DNA of 64,000 nucleotides from Guptibacillus hwajinpoensis (GTDB taxonomy: Bacteria; Bacillota; Bacilli; Bacillales; Guptibacillaceae): assembly GCF_001039475.1 (NCBI RefSeq), contig NZ_LELK01000004.1:960330-1024329 (forward strand), read 5' to 3'. The position numbers and the translations under genes were made by a program. Under the pieces are notes generated by a model that saw nothing but the letters and a program-made list of their open reading frames with translations, did not search any database and had not been told where the DNA came from. This document shows, piece after piece, positions 44,113 through 53,009 of this stretch; the stretch's first letter is position 1, and every line of letters starts with the position of its first letter.

Positions 44113-44523
44113 ATGATTACAATGGATTCCGTGCTCGAAGGCAAAACGATTGAACTTAGTATTATGGAAGACAAGCTCCGACAATTAGGGTATAGCTATG
44201 GAGGCGGTTGGGAATACGATCATGGCTATTTTGACTATAAAATCGATGACGAGGACGGCTATCTTTTTCTACGAGTGCCGATTAAGGCTGTCAAAAAAGA
44301 GCTTGATGCGGATGGCGCGATCGTTGAAATCGGTCAGCCGTTCATGCTCTCTCATATGTATCAGGCAGGAGTCGATCCAAAAGGAAATATCACAAATATC
44401 ACCGCTTCTTTTAATCAGTTTCAGGAGCCAACCGATAAAGATGCTGAAATCGATGAGAAATGGTTGAAATACGGTGAGCGCTATCTAAAAGAACTCGACG
44501 CAGCGCTCATGCCTTATGTGTGA
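44113..44523 (+). CDS. yugN: YugN-like protein
   Basis: A 136-residue soluble protein of the YugN family. Visible conserved stretches: GGGWEYDHGYFDYKID, LFLRVPIKAVKKELD, QPFMLSHMYQAGVD, and EKWLKYGERYLKELD near the C-terminus. No catalytic residues are known for the family. AGGGAGGAAG precedes ATG 44113. Its last ten bases overlap the convergent yugO gene, so no terminator separates them. Confidence 0.88.
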   Translation: MITMDSVLEGKTIELSIMEDKLRQLGYSYGGGWEYDHGYFDYKIDDEDGYLFLRVPIKAVKKELDADGAIVEIGQPFMLSHMYQAGVDPKGNITNITASFNQFQEPTDKDAEIDEKWLKYGERYLKELDAALMPYV

Positions 44524-45506
44524 ATAACAAGCAAATAGTCATCGGGTTGAATGATAAACGAAGGGGAGGGGTTCATGACGAGTTCCTCCCCTCTTTTAAC
44601 TCCAATCATGAGAATGTCCTTTTCATTTAGGCGCTGTGCCACATCACAAAATGAATCGTCGCTGAACGCTTCCGCACTCATAAAATCAATTTGATTTGGC
44701 TTCAAATGTGTCAGTATCTCGAGTAGTGTTGTTGAAATCCCGTGTGAGAAAACACTATTCGTCATCACGGTACTGAGTAGATGGGCACTTTCAATAATTT
44801 CATCAGCGCCAGCACGTTCAGCATTCACGATTTGTTCTGGAGATAGAATCTCGACAATCGTATAAACCGTAGGATTAATCCCCTTTACGGTCAAAAGCGT
44901 CAGGATCGTTTGCATATCAACTTCGAGCTCACTTTTGTACTGATCCGCAGTAATCAGAACGGTATGAGCCTCTTCTACATTCGCGTTCTTTAACGTCCTG
45001 TCTTCACCAGGATTCCCTTTTACAAAATGAATCCCTTCTTTCTGAAGAGGATTTTCAGTTAACGATTGGTCGACCAAAACAATTGACCTTTCCGGCTGGT
45101 TAGCTAGCAGGTCACTGATTGTATACCTGCTTCGCGAATTCCATCCAATAATAACCACATGATTGCTACGGGTGTAACCTCGCTCACCTCGCCCGATTGA
45201 ACCTTGCTTCACCACAAAAGTCGAAGCGAGCTTTGCCATATAGAAAGTCATGAAGCCCGCACCGAACATGATAAACACGATTGCAATCGCTTTTCCTTTC
45301 ACGGATTCAGGTGAAGCATCCCCATACCCAATAGTGGATGCCGTCACAATTGCAAACCAGACCCCATCAAATACAGTAGGGAACATGTCCGGCTCAACAA
45401 GATGCATGATAAAGCCCATGGAAATAAGAATAAGTGCAGTTAAAACGCCGAGTTGTAATATAGGTGGATACCGCGATATATAATAAACTAAGTTACGTAA
45501 CCTCAA
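44514..45506 (-). CDS. yugO: Potassium channel with TrkA-N (RCK) domain, YugO type
   Basis: A 330-residue ion channel. Two membrane helices flank the pore, with the K+ filter TIGYGD in VTASTIGYGDASP. The cytoplasmic RCK/TrkA-N domain begins VVIIGWNSRSRYT and binds nucleotide or ions. The C-terminal region (MIGVKRGEELVMNPSPSFII) is TrkA-C-like. TTG 45506 preceded by AAAGGAG gives about the size of B. subtilis YugO; ATG codons further upstream are in frame but lack a good site. In B. subtilis YugO is linked to biofilm signalling by potassium waves. Confidence 0.9.
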   Translation of the reverse strand: MRLRNLVYYISRYPPILQLGVLTALILISMGFIMHLVEPDMFPTVFDGVWFAIVTASTIGYGDASPESVKGKAIAIVFIMFGAGFMTFYMAKLASTFVVKQGSIGRGERGYTRSNHVVIIGWNSRSRYTISDLLANQPERSIVLVDQSLTENPLQKEGIHFVKGNPGEDRTLKNANVEEAHTVLITADQYKSELEVDMQTILTLLTVKGINPTVYTIVEILSPEQIVNAERAGADEIIESAHLLSTVMTNSVFSHGISTTLLEILTHLKPNQIDFMSAEAFSDDSFCDVAQRLNEKDILMIGVKRGEELVMNPSPSFIIQPDDYLLVIHT

Positions 45507-45627
45507 ACTAAACGCTCCTTTCTCTATTTCCATTATGTCCATCAAACACTGGAAAAAAACGACACGTGTTTGATCAATCACAATAGGGTAAAGAAAGGGT
45601 ATGACAGTTTAAAAAAGGGTGATCAAC

Positions 45628-45936
45628 ATGAGAGCTATTTCATCATTCCTCGTATCGATCGTTCGCCTCATTTTCGGCATCATCGAAGCGATTCTAGGAA
45701 TTCGTATATTATTGAAACTATTCAGCGCAAACCCAGCTGCACCATTTGTGCAGTGGATCTATGATTTCTCAGATCCATTGTTATCTCCATTCAGAAACAT
45801 TTTTCCTACAACAGAATTCGCCGGACAATATGTCGTTGAATTCTCTGCGGTGTTTGCACTGATTGTGTATAGTATTGTGGCATCATTGATTGTAAGGTTT
45901 GTTGCAATGGGATTGACTGAACGGGAGAGAAGATAA
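45628..45936 (+). CDS. YggT family membrane protein
   Basis: A 102-residue protein with two or three membrane helices. It has the YggT pattern ILLKLFSANPAAPFVQWIYDFSDPLLSPFRNIFP, of which the DPLL.P.R core is diagnostic. The C-terminus is basic (LTERERR). ATG 45628 has AAAGGGTGATC upstream. YggT proteins are implicated in osmotic tolerance or assembly of membrane complexes; no activity is known. Confidence 0.87.
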   Translation: MRAISSFLVSIVRLIFGIIEAILGIRILLKLFSANPAAPFVQWIYDFSDPLLSPFRNIFPTTEFAGQYVVEFSAVFALIVYSIVASLIVRFVAMGLTERERR

Positions 45937-45943
45937 GGTAGAG

Positions 45944-46029
45944 GGAACGCCTGAGAAGGGCGTTTCTTTTAATATGTAATAAATATACGAAGAAGCCCTC
46001 TTGCATTTGCATGAGGGTTTTTTCGTATA
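45944..46029. terminator. Two terminator hairpins after the YggT gene
   Basis: GAACGCC pairs with GGGCGTTTC and is followed by TTTT (45944-45970). A second, symmetrical hairpin, ATACGAA...CCCTC...GAGGG...TTCGTAT (45985-46029), has T runs on both strands and can act in both directions. Confidence 0.8.
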
Positions 46030-46233
46030 CTGGATAAGGGCATCTCTCATGAAAGTCTTCTCCCTTATCAAAAATTGTATTTACACGTAAGTATTTCAAT
46101 AATAAACAGGTAGAGGTAAGGCGGGCTATAACATCATATTTAACTAACGAAACAAATTCGCAAAAAAATAAACATGATGTTTATACTCATTAGTATACTT
46201 AATGAACAAAGGTAAATTAAGGAGGAGATCTGT

Positions 46234-46413
46234 TTGACTCTATTTTTCTTCATTTCAGTAATTGTGGGTATGACTTATATCTTTTTATATTTTGTACTCA
46301 ATTTTGACTTGAAAAAGAAAAAATTAGAGATAGAAGAAAAGAAACTAGATTTGGAAAAGAGAAAGTTAGAGCTCAATGAAGAATCTCAAGAGCCAGAAGA
46401 AGAAATGCTTTAA
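46234..46413 (+). CDS. Small membrane-anchored coiled-coil protein
   Basis: A 59-residue open frame starting with TTG 46234, preceded by AAGGAGGAG at ideal spacing. One N-terminal membrane helix (about residues 3-22, LFFFISVIVGMTYIFLYF) is followed by a highly charged helix with a heptad-like KKLEIEEKKLDLEKRKLEL pattern and an acidic tail. This is the layout of small Bacillus proteins that brace or regulate a membrane complex; the function is unknown. It lies just before tRNA-Ala and has no close partner gene. Confidence 0.72.
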   Translation: MTLFFFISVIVGMTYIFLYFVLNFDLKKKKLEIEEKKLDLEKRKLELNEESQEPEEEML

Positions 46414-46563
46414 AAAGAGTCCAATGTTTAATAGGTCCTCAATATAGATTTATTCTTTGAGTATGTTGAGGACCACTTTCACATATTTCAAAAAACAAGT
46501 TGCCCTCACATTAAAAGCTATGATAAAATAAATTTTGTCGACAGGAAATCGCTGTCATTATAC

Positions 46564-46636
46564 GGGGCATTAGCTCAGCTGGGAGAGCGCTACACTGGCA
46601 GTGTAGAGGTCAGCGGTTCGAGCCCGCTATGCTCCA
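46564..46636 (+). tRNA. tRNA-Ala (anticodon GGC)
   Basis: A 73-nt tRNA folds fully: acceptor stem GGGGCAT/ATGCTCC, D arm GCTC...GAGC, anticodon stem CTACA/TGTAG with loop CTGGCAG (anticodon GGC), and T arm AGCGG/CCGCT with TTCGAGC. The CCA end is not encoded. A terminator follows. It marks the left border of the accessory region. Confidence 0.95.
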
Positions 46637-46641
46637 TCGAT

Positions 46642-46678
46642 GAAACCCTTTTGCGTATGCAAGAGGGTTTCTTTTTTA
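46642..46678 (+). terminator. Intrinsic terminator after tRNA-Ala
   Basis: GAAACCCTTTTGC pairs with GCAAGAGGGTTTC (with wobble) around GTAT, followed by six T. Confidence 0.88.
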
Positions 46679-47522
46679 TAAATCGTACTGATTATCCTTA
46701 TACTTTATATATGAAATAACAAATCTTGATCTTCGTTGTGTTAAAGGTTAGTGAAAGAATAAAAAATAACGATGAATCGTGAGAACTGTCCCCACTTTCC
46801 AAGACCCTCAACCTGCAGTATTAATCAAAAAAACCGAAATGTGCGCTAGGAATCACGGGGACGGTTCTAGTGATGCTATCTAGAAATAACAATGGTGGCG
46901 TTGTAGATCGAGATCAGATATAGCAGCATACTAGTATCATTAACGGTTCTCAAGATTAACTTTAAATAGATACTCCGCAAATATATTTAAAGAAAACCGG
47001 GATGAACTAATCATATCGATTAGATCATCTGGGTTTCTTTTTATGTATATGAGTGAACCAGTAGACCCGGCCCGCTGATTCCTTAGTTTTCTATATTAAG
47101 GAAAAAAATCGAGAATTCTTCGGATTAAAGGCGGGCCGAGTAAATCAATAAAAAATTAATAGGCAATGAATCACGAGAACCGTCCTTATTATTCTAAAAC
47201 TTTTCCTGTTTTCTTTATATGATCCTGAAGGAGCACTTGAACGGGATCTACCTTTTTATTCGAAGAGCTTTCGAACATGCTTTTCCCAAGAAGTAGGATA
47301 AGTAATGTTGATTAATTTTATCTTCGTACTTAATAAATAGGTTGTAATTTGATGGTACAAATTGTCACTTCCTATCTAAGGTAGTTATGTGTGTGGTAAC
47401 CTTAATTATCCTTAGATTTAAATTTCAGGGGGGGGATTGATTATAAAACCCCAACAATAGGATTCTATAACTTATTTCTTATAAATGTTTTGAAAATACG
47501 AGAATGATATTGGGGAGAGAAT
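46679..47522. other. Gene-free border region with REP-like motifs
   Basis: This 840-nt stretch has no supportable gene. It holds three copies of a motif like GAATCACGAGAACCGTCCCC: 46774-46793 direct, 46857-46874 inverted, and 47168-47187 direct. It also has the hairpin at 46989-47043, a GC arm pair GGCCCGC/GCGGGCC (about 47080-47140) that encloses about 45 nt, and a G8 run at 47428-47435. The composition is AT-rich like the following helicase gene. It looks like a site of repeated insertion and decay. Confidence 0.65.
46989..47043 (+). terminator. Orphan terminator-like hairpin
   Basis: AAAGAAA/TTTCTTT, ACC/GGT, GATGA/TCATC and CTAATC/GATTAG nest into one long stem with loop ATATC, followed by TTTTTAT. 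No gene ends upstream within 310 nt, so it may terminate an unannotated small RNA or readthrough from tRNA-Ala. Confidence 0.6.
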
Positions 47523-50500
47523 ATGAATAGAAGGAAAGATATTTTAAATGCTTGGATTACTATAGAGCAACTATCAGAAGGTTCTATTAATAAAAAAGAC
47601 AAATCACTAAAGTCTATACATATAAAAGAGGAAGACTGGAATGAATTTTTTTCAGACTTTTTAACCGAACAAAAAGAACAACAAAATGTATCAGATAAGT
47701 TCTTTAAGAAATCGGGTTTAGTATTATATTTTGATATTTTCAATTTTCAAGAAGTTGTTGATATATTGAGGGAGAAATACAATATTACTAAAACTTACGA
47801 AGAAGTTAGTAACTCTGACAATTTCACCTTCTCTATATATTTTGATAACCAATTAAATTTTATAGCAGACAAATTGTTCTTTACAATGAGTGGTTATATC
47901 CACCAGCATGGTTATTTTCCGAAAGATATTATAAAAGTTGAAAACTCATTTAGAGAAGATTTAAATAGGAAATTTAATGAGGATTTTAATACCACACTTT
48001 CTGAAATTTTACAAAAGTATAATATTTCTACAGAAAATTTTCGCTATGCATTTGTGAAAAACTTGGATAATGGAGATGCAAATTTACATTCGTTTTTTAT
48101 TGAAGATCTAAATAGAGCAAAGACAATTACTAATAAAAATTTGAATCGATATTTTAATGGCTTTTCTGGAAATAAGAAAAATCTGGATGGTAATAATGAA
48201 TCAATTCATTTTAACTCACATATTTTCGAGACAATTTTACAACCTAAGTTTTATCCGTTGGGTCGGTTCCCAAGTAAACCAGATTATGCGCTTTCGTTCA
48301 TGCAACAGGTTGCGGTAAATCTAGCTTTAAATGATAAAAATGATATTCGAAGTGTCAATGGGCCACCAGGAACAGGGAAAACAACACTTTTAAAAGACAT
48401 ATTTGCTGATTTAGTAGTACAACAGGCAGTAGAAATTTTGCAGCTTTCTGATAAAAGTATTCAAGGTAGTCTAGTTTATTGGCGAAATGCTAAACTTGGT
48501 GTTTTACCGCATACCATTTCAGATAAGAATATTATTGTTGCAAGTTCAAACAATGGAGCAGTTCAAAACATTGTTAAGGAGTTGCCAAAAAAGGAAGAGA
48601 TTGCTGACAATTTTCAAAGTCAACTTGAGGAAGCGAATTATTTTAAAGATATTTCTAATTCTAAACTAACCGGTGAAGGTTTCGGAAAGAATCGAGAGAT
48701 TAAAAGTGAGCTTTTAAATGAGGAAAATTGGGGTGCATTCTCGTTAGAAGGTGGAGCATCAACAAACATTAACAAGTTACTTTTAAATATTGAAGTAATT
48801 GAAAAAGATTTAGAAGAAAATTATCAAGCAAATGCAGGTGTAAGTGTATATCAGGAATTCTCACGTCTCTACGATGAATTAATAATTGAAAGAGAAAAAA
48901 TTCAAGAATATAATGAGAAAATGTATTCTCTTAGAAAATTAAAAACCAAGCATAAGGAGCAAGCAGTTGCTGTTGAACAAGAAGAAAAGAAGAAAAAAAC
49001 AAATTTGATTTCACAGCAAGAAGAAGCGAATCGTGAACTTGAAAGACTGAGACATGAAAGCGTAAATCTCCAAAAAGATTTATCGAATGGTTCCATTAAA
49101 ATAAAAGAATTAACTAATGTACAAGCTCAAGCTGAAAGGAATTATCATGTAGTTATTTCACAAAAGCCAAGTTTTTTATGGTTTCAGAAAATATTTAATA
49201 GGTCGAGAGTTAAGCATTATTTTAAAAATCTCAATAATACTAATTATCATTTAAACTATCTTTTTCAACAAAAGACTAAATTGTTGAATGATCATATGCA
49301 ACTCGAAAAAAAGTTAAAAGGGATTGTTGCAAAAAGTGAGTATGCTCAAAAACAAATTCAGGAAACCAAAGCTGACTTTGACCGGTGGAGGACTACTCAA
49401 CAAAATGAAATGAAGAAATTGGAACAAGAAATTGCGTTTTTGGAAAAACTCAAACTCCAAAGTGATATAAATGAACTAGATTTTTCACTTTCATATGACG
49501 AACTTCAAAAGGCTAATCCATGGTTTACCAAGCAGATACGTATTTTACAATCAGAGTTATTTATTTCGGCCTTAAAAGTTAGAAAGCAATTCCTGTATGA
49601 AAATAGAAAGAGTTTGAAAGCAGCAAGGATTATTTGGAATAAACAGTCTGAATACATTGGAAAAGAGAATGGACATCAGTTGATTTCAGAATCTTGGCAA
49701 TGGTTAAATTTCACTATCCCTGTTGTCAGTACTACTTTTGCTAGTTTTGGTAGAATGTTTAAAAACCTAAATGAAAATTCAATTGGTAATCTATTCATAG
49801 ATGAGGCTGGTCAAGCATTACCACAAGCCAGTGTTGGCGCAATTTTTAGAAGTAAGAAGGTTATGGTTGTTGGAGATCCATCACAAATAAAACCAGTAAT
49901 GACGTTAGACTCAAATGTTCTGAGCTTGATAAGAAGATTTTACAAAGTTGATGAAATGTTTGTCTCTGCTGATGCATCTACTCAAACAATTGTGGATGCC
50001 ACAAGTCAGTATGGTTTCCTAAAAAATGATGATGAATGGATTGGTATACCACTTTGGGTACACAGACGTTCGAACTATCCAATGTTTACGATTTCAAATG
50101 AAATCTCTTATGATGGGCTGATGGTACAAGGTAAGTTAGAAGATGAATCACAAGGTAAATCGCAATGGTACGATTCAATCGGCAAAGCAAATGACAAATT
50201 TGTTAAAGAACAAGCTGACTTACTGAAAAGTCTCATTGATAAACGTTTGCAGGGAGATCCAGGTTTAGCAGAAGAAATCTATGTTATATCCCCATTCAGA
50301 AATGTGGCTTATAAACTTGCACAAGTTTTAGACAGTATTAACTTCACCAAACGAGAAAACGATAAAATAACAAATATTGGAACTGTTCATACTTTTCAAG
50401 GGAAGGAAGCAAAAATTGTCTATTTTGTTCTTGGAGCGGACTCTAATAACAGTGGATCAGCAAGATGGGCTGTTGCTGATCCAAATATGATGAATGTTGC

Positions 50501-50618
50501 AGCTACAAGAGCTAAAGAAGAATTTTATGTTATAGGCGACAAGAAATTGTATGCTTCACTTGGAAGTGATGTGGCAAATAAAACGATTTCGATTATGCAT
50601 GATTATAATAGTAATTAA
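47523..50618 (+). CDS. Large superfamily 1 helicase-like ATPase with internal coiled coil
   Basis: A 1031-residue protein of the Upf1/Dna2 (AAA_11/AAA_12) helicase type. Walker A is GPPGTGKTT at about residue 280. A long charged coiled-coil region (about 420-660, rich in E, K and Q) splits the ATPase core. Walker B is LFIDEAGQ at about 757, motif III GDPSQIKPV at about 785, motif V TVHTFQGKE at about 954 and motif VI NVAATRAKEE at about 990. The N-terminal 230 residues match nothing I know. GGGGAGAG precedes ATG 47523. It is clearly AT-richer than the core genes, with frequent AAA/AAT/TTA codons, which suggests horizontal gain. A role in phage defence or nucleic-acid repair is plausible, not shown. 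Confidence 0.85.
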   Translation: MNRRKDILNAWITIEQLSEGSINKKDKSLKSIHIKEEDWNEFFSDFLTEQKEQQNVSDKFFKKSGLVLYFDIFNFQEVVDILREKYNITKTYEEVSNSDNFTFSIYFDNQLNFIADKLFFTMSGYIHQHGYFPKDIIKVENSFREDLNRKFNEDFNTTLSEILQKYNISTENFRYAFVKNLDNGDANLHSFFIEDLNRAKTITNKNLNRYFNGFSGNKKNLDGNNESIHFNSHIFETILQPKFYPLGRFPSKPDYALSFMQQVAVNLALNDKNDIRSVNGPPGTGKTTLLKDIFADLVVQQAVEILQLSDKSIQGSLVYWRNAKLGVLPHTISDKNIIVASSNNGAVQNIVKELPKKEEIADNFQSQLEEANYFKDISNSKLTGEGFGKNREIKSELLNEENWGAFSLEGGASTNINKLLLNIEVIEKDLEENYQANAGVSVYQEFSRLYDELIIEREKIQEYNEKMYSLRKLKTKHKEQAVAVEQEEKKKKTNLISQQEEANRELERLRHESVNLQKDLSNGSIKIKELTNVQAQAERNYHVVISQKPSFLWFQKIFNRSRVKHYFKNLNNTNYHLNYLFQQKTKLLNDHMQLEKKLKGIVAKSEYAQKQIQETKADFDRWRTTQQNEMKKLEQEIAFLEKLKLQSDINELDFSLSYDELQKANPWFTKQIRILQSELFISALKVRKQFLYENRKSLKAARIIWNKQSEYIGKENGHQLISESWQWLNFTIPVVSTTFASFGRMFKNLNENSIGNLFIDEAGQALPQASVGAIFRSKKVMVVGDPSQIKPVMTLDSNVLSLIRRFYKVDEMFVSADASTQTIVDATSQYGFLKNDDEWIGIPLWVHRRSNYPMFTISNEISYDGLMVQGKLEDESQGKSQWYDSIGKANDKFVKEQADLLKSLIDKRLQGDPGLAEEIYVISPFRNVAYKLAQVLDSINFTKRENDKITNIGTVHTFQGKEAKIVYFVLGADSNNSGSARWAVADPNMMNVAATRAKEEFYVIGDKKLYASLGSDVANKTISIMHDYNSN

Positions 50619-50799
50619 ATGAGAATTTAATGTATTGAATATGCAATTAACACTGGAGTAGAAATAGATTTTCATCTTACATATGGAGTTATATAGGTAG
50701 TTGTTTCCGAATTAAATTCTTATACCTAGCATCTTTTTGAGGTGAACTAATTGAGCAATATCTAGGTTATTTGAGACCAAAATCTTAAGTCAAACATAT

Positions 50800-50839
50800 A
50801 AGAAAAGAGTAACTGTGACGTTACAGTTACTCTTTTCTT
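50800..50839. terminator. Bidirectional terminator
   Basis: A 17-bp perfect stem, AAGAAAAGAGTAACTGT (50800-50816) with ACAGTTACTCTTTTCTT (50823-50839), lies between the convergent helicase and MazG genes. Confidence 0.9.
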
Positions 50840-51060
50840 ATTAGATAGTAATTTGTGAAATTTGCAACACTTGGAAAATAGAAAACTTATTTAGATACAC
50901 CACAGAGAGCCATATCACAAGTTATGATGATGGTAAACAAGACAGGTTACTAGTCCCGCCAAGGATTATGGTATAAATCATAGTGGGAACGGTCTCCCTG
51001 TGTTTCTCCGTGCCTTGTTTAATAGGAATTGAAACACATTAGAGAGGAAGTATCCACCTC
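50840..51060. other. Structured non-coding remnant between the convergent defence-like genes
   Basis: The stretch has partly self-complementary arms: AAACAAG (50935) with CTTGTTT near 51020, and ATTATG...CATA in the centre. GGGAACGGTCTC (50985-50996) is a degenerate form of the REP-like motif. GAAGTATCC near 51050 pairs with GGATACTTC at 51068-51076, overlapping the mazG stop codon. I see no gene. Confidence 0.45.
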
Positions 51061-51363
51061 TTAACCAACCGGATACTTCTTGCCATTCTTAACCATCTTC
51101 TCTTCTACAATTTCTATAACATCTAAGTCTAAATCAGAACAAAGCATCAACGAATAGATCAAGACATCCGCGATTTCTTCACGGATGTTTTCTTTGTTTT
51201 CTTTTAGAGCCTCTTCGCTATTGATCCATTGAAAGTCTTCTAGTAATTCGGCAGCTTCAATGGATATAGAAATGGCGAGATCTTTAGGGTTATGATACTG
51301 TCTCCAGTTTCGCTCGTCTCTAAATTCGTTAACTAAAGTAATTAATTTTTGTATATCGCTCAT
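51061..51363 (-). CDS. MazG-like nucleotide pyrophosphohydrolase
   Basis: A 100-residue all-alpha NTP pyrophosphohydrolase of the small MazG/dCTPase type, probably acting on canonical or modified (d)NTPs. The metal-binding motif is present: EAAELLEDFQW and then NIREEIADVLIYSLML (the ExxE...ExxD pattern). ATG 51363 shares ATGA with the stop codon of the upstream GIY-YIG/DUF2075 gene, so translation is coupled. Some such enzymes deplete or sanitise nucleotides during phage or stress response. The frame is open further upstream but the ATG at the overlap is the best start. Confidence 0.88.
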   Translation of the reverse strand: MSDIQKLITLVNEFRDERNWRQYHNPKDLAISISIEAAELLEDFQWINSEEALKENKENIREEIADVLIYSLMLCSDLDLDVIEIVEEKMVKNGKKYPVG

Positions 51364-53009
51364 GATTTTTTGCACCTTTCTAAATCGAATAATCGTTTTC
51401 TCAATGCAGGGTCGGTTGCGTAAATGTAAAGACCATGAATTCCTCTTTTCATCAATACATTGATGGAATTTAAGATGATTTCTTCCTTTATTTCTTGATT
51501 TTTTTCAATTGAAAAGTCCTGGCGTGAGGTGAACGCGCCGGTATCTTTATATTTGGAAGGGTGTATGACTAGCTCGTCTTTTTCTTCATCATAGCCAACG
51601 GAAGGCCCAAGTACAACTCCTACATAGTTCAGGTCAAATCCTTGAACAGTATATATGGAGCCGACTTCTTTAATGGAATCTTGGTTTTCTGCCCAAGCAA
51701 CATTATTCTGTGTGTTGTTCCAAGGCATGTTAATGCCTTCTTTATCCACTATGTAAATTTCCTTATCTTTTTTGTGTAAGTAATCAAAAGTTGAGACAAT
51801 ACGAGATAAACCAACTTTGTTATTTTTATTTTGAATCGCCGTTTTAAACGATTCAGCATCATTAAATATTTTTAGCTCAAAAGAAGACTCGGTCTCTGTA
51901 GTCGGCAATGCAATGATTTTTTTGGCTACAAATTGATCAATCCAGTTGATGGTTTCAGGAGGAGCGTTCATTCTCATTTGGTCTGTTAGCTTTACGGTTT
52001 TACTAGAATACTGGTTTGAAATTTCCTCAAGTAATCCGTCGTTCCAGTAACTTTTAATTTTCAATACTTGTTTTGGATCAAAAATGACAATCGTTATTTT
52101 ACTTCTTTTAATGATTTCATCGAGGTGATTATTATAATTGAAATTATTATAGGTGTCTTCTTTCGTCAACAGCAGATGAGCTTCATCTATTAATGCAATA
52201 TCAGCTGTTGTCCCTTGTCTAGTTTTCTCATTAATAAACGGTGTTGGTCTCATAAGACTCTTTTTCTTAATGTTTGGCAAGCTGTTGGCAATACTTTTAT
52301 AAGTCTTCAGCATCTCACCATTATTCACTAGTAAGTAATTATCAGTTCCAAATAAAAGAGAGCTATTATCCTTGGATAAATCCTGAAGAGTATTAAACAA
52401 AGAACTTAATAGTACACTTTTACCTGTCCCAGCATCACCTTCAATAGTAATAACATGGTTGCCTTCCTTTTGGATATATTCCTTACAGAAGTCAAGGACT
52501 TCGCTCTTAATATCAAGTTGCAAATGCGAAAGTTCCTTATAAGGAGATAGTTTATAAATATCTTTATTTCTAAGATTCTCAAGTGTATCGCTTACTATAT
52601 TTTCATTGAGAAGCTTCTCCCAAATATCGTGAAAAAGATCCTCGTTATAAAAGGGTTTCTCATAGTAATTGTGCATTACTCTAGAGCTAGTCTGGCTTAC
52701 ATTTTGTAATTGGAAGTGGTTATCAGCGATAAAATAGTTAATTAAATTTGTTTCGATATTATAAGTTGCTGATTGATTAAACTTCTTATGGCCAATTAAA
52801 ATAGAGCGATTCAAATTCTTTCTTTTTTTATTCTCTAAATGAGTTTTTATCCTTCTTCTAGCTTGTACAGTTTGACCAATATATGCTGAAGGTCTCTTTT
52901 TTTCGTTGTATAGAATATATACAATTGGAAAATTATTTAGGTGTACTGACTTCATGATAGTATCAGAATTAGGAGTGAAATCGTCCTTCTCAAATATTAA
53001 TTCATTCAT
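51360..53009 (-). CDS. GIY-YIG nuclease fused to a DUF2075 (Schlafen-like) ATPase/helicase
   Basis: A 549-residue fusion. Residues about 28-100 form a GIY-YIG nuclease-type domain: VYIL (30-33), AYIGQT (42-47), basic RRRIK after it, and a candidate catalytic Glu86 in NIETN. Residues about 155-545 form a DUF2075 P-loop NTPase: Walker A GDAGTGKS (191-198), Walker B ALIDEAHLLL (DEAH 275-278), LTDQMRMN, and VGSIYTVQGFDLNYVGVVLG. This architecture occurs in phage-defence contexts. It ends in an ATGA overlap with MazG. AT-rich codon use matches the helicase gene. The nuclease activity is inferred. Confidence 0.87.
   Translation of the reverse strand: MNELIFEKDDFTPNSDTIMKSVHLNNFPIVYILYNEKKRPSAYIGQTVQARRRIKTHLENKKRKNLNRSILIGHKKFNQSATYNIETNLINYFIADNHFQLQNVSQTSSRVMHNYYEKPFYNEDLFHDIWEKLLNENIVSDTLENLRNKDIYKLSPYKELSHLQLDIKSEVLDFCKEYIQKEGNHVITIEGDAGTGKSVLLSSLFNTLQDLSKDNSSLLFGTDNYLLVNNGEMLKTYKSIANSLPNIKKKSLMRPTPFINEKTRQGTTADIALIDEAHLLLTKEDTYNNFNYNNHLDEIIKRSKITIVIFDPKQVLKIKSYWNDGLLEEISNQYSSKTVKLTDQMRMNAPPETINWIDQFVAKKIIALPTTETESSFELKIFNDAESFKTAIQNKNNKVGLSRIVSTFDYLHKKDKEIYIVDKEGINMPWNNTQNNVAWAENQDSIKEVGSIYTVQGFDLNYVGVVLGPSVGYDEEKDELVIHPSKYKDTGAFTSRQDFSIEKNQEIKEEIILNSINVLMKRGIHGLYIYATDPALRKRLFDLERCKKS

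Noticed and set aside
46564-47200. Integrated element with tRNA-derived direct repeat (att sites)
   Set aside because: I looked for a second copy of the tRNA-Ala 3' end toward 54 kb and saw none, and no integrase gene is present.
47428-47470. Leader peptide after the G8 run upstream of the helicase gene
   Set aside because: A 7-codon frame starting TTG follows the G run, but it is too short and has no regulatory context.
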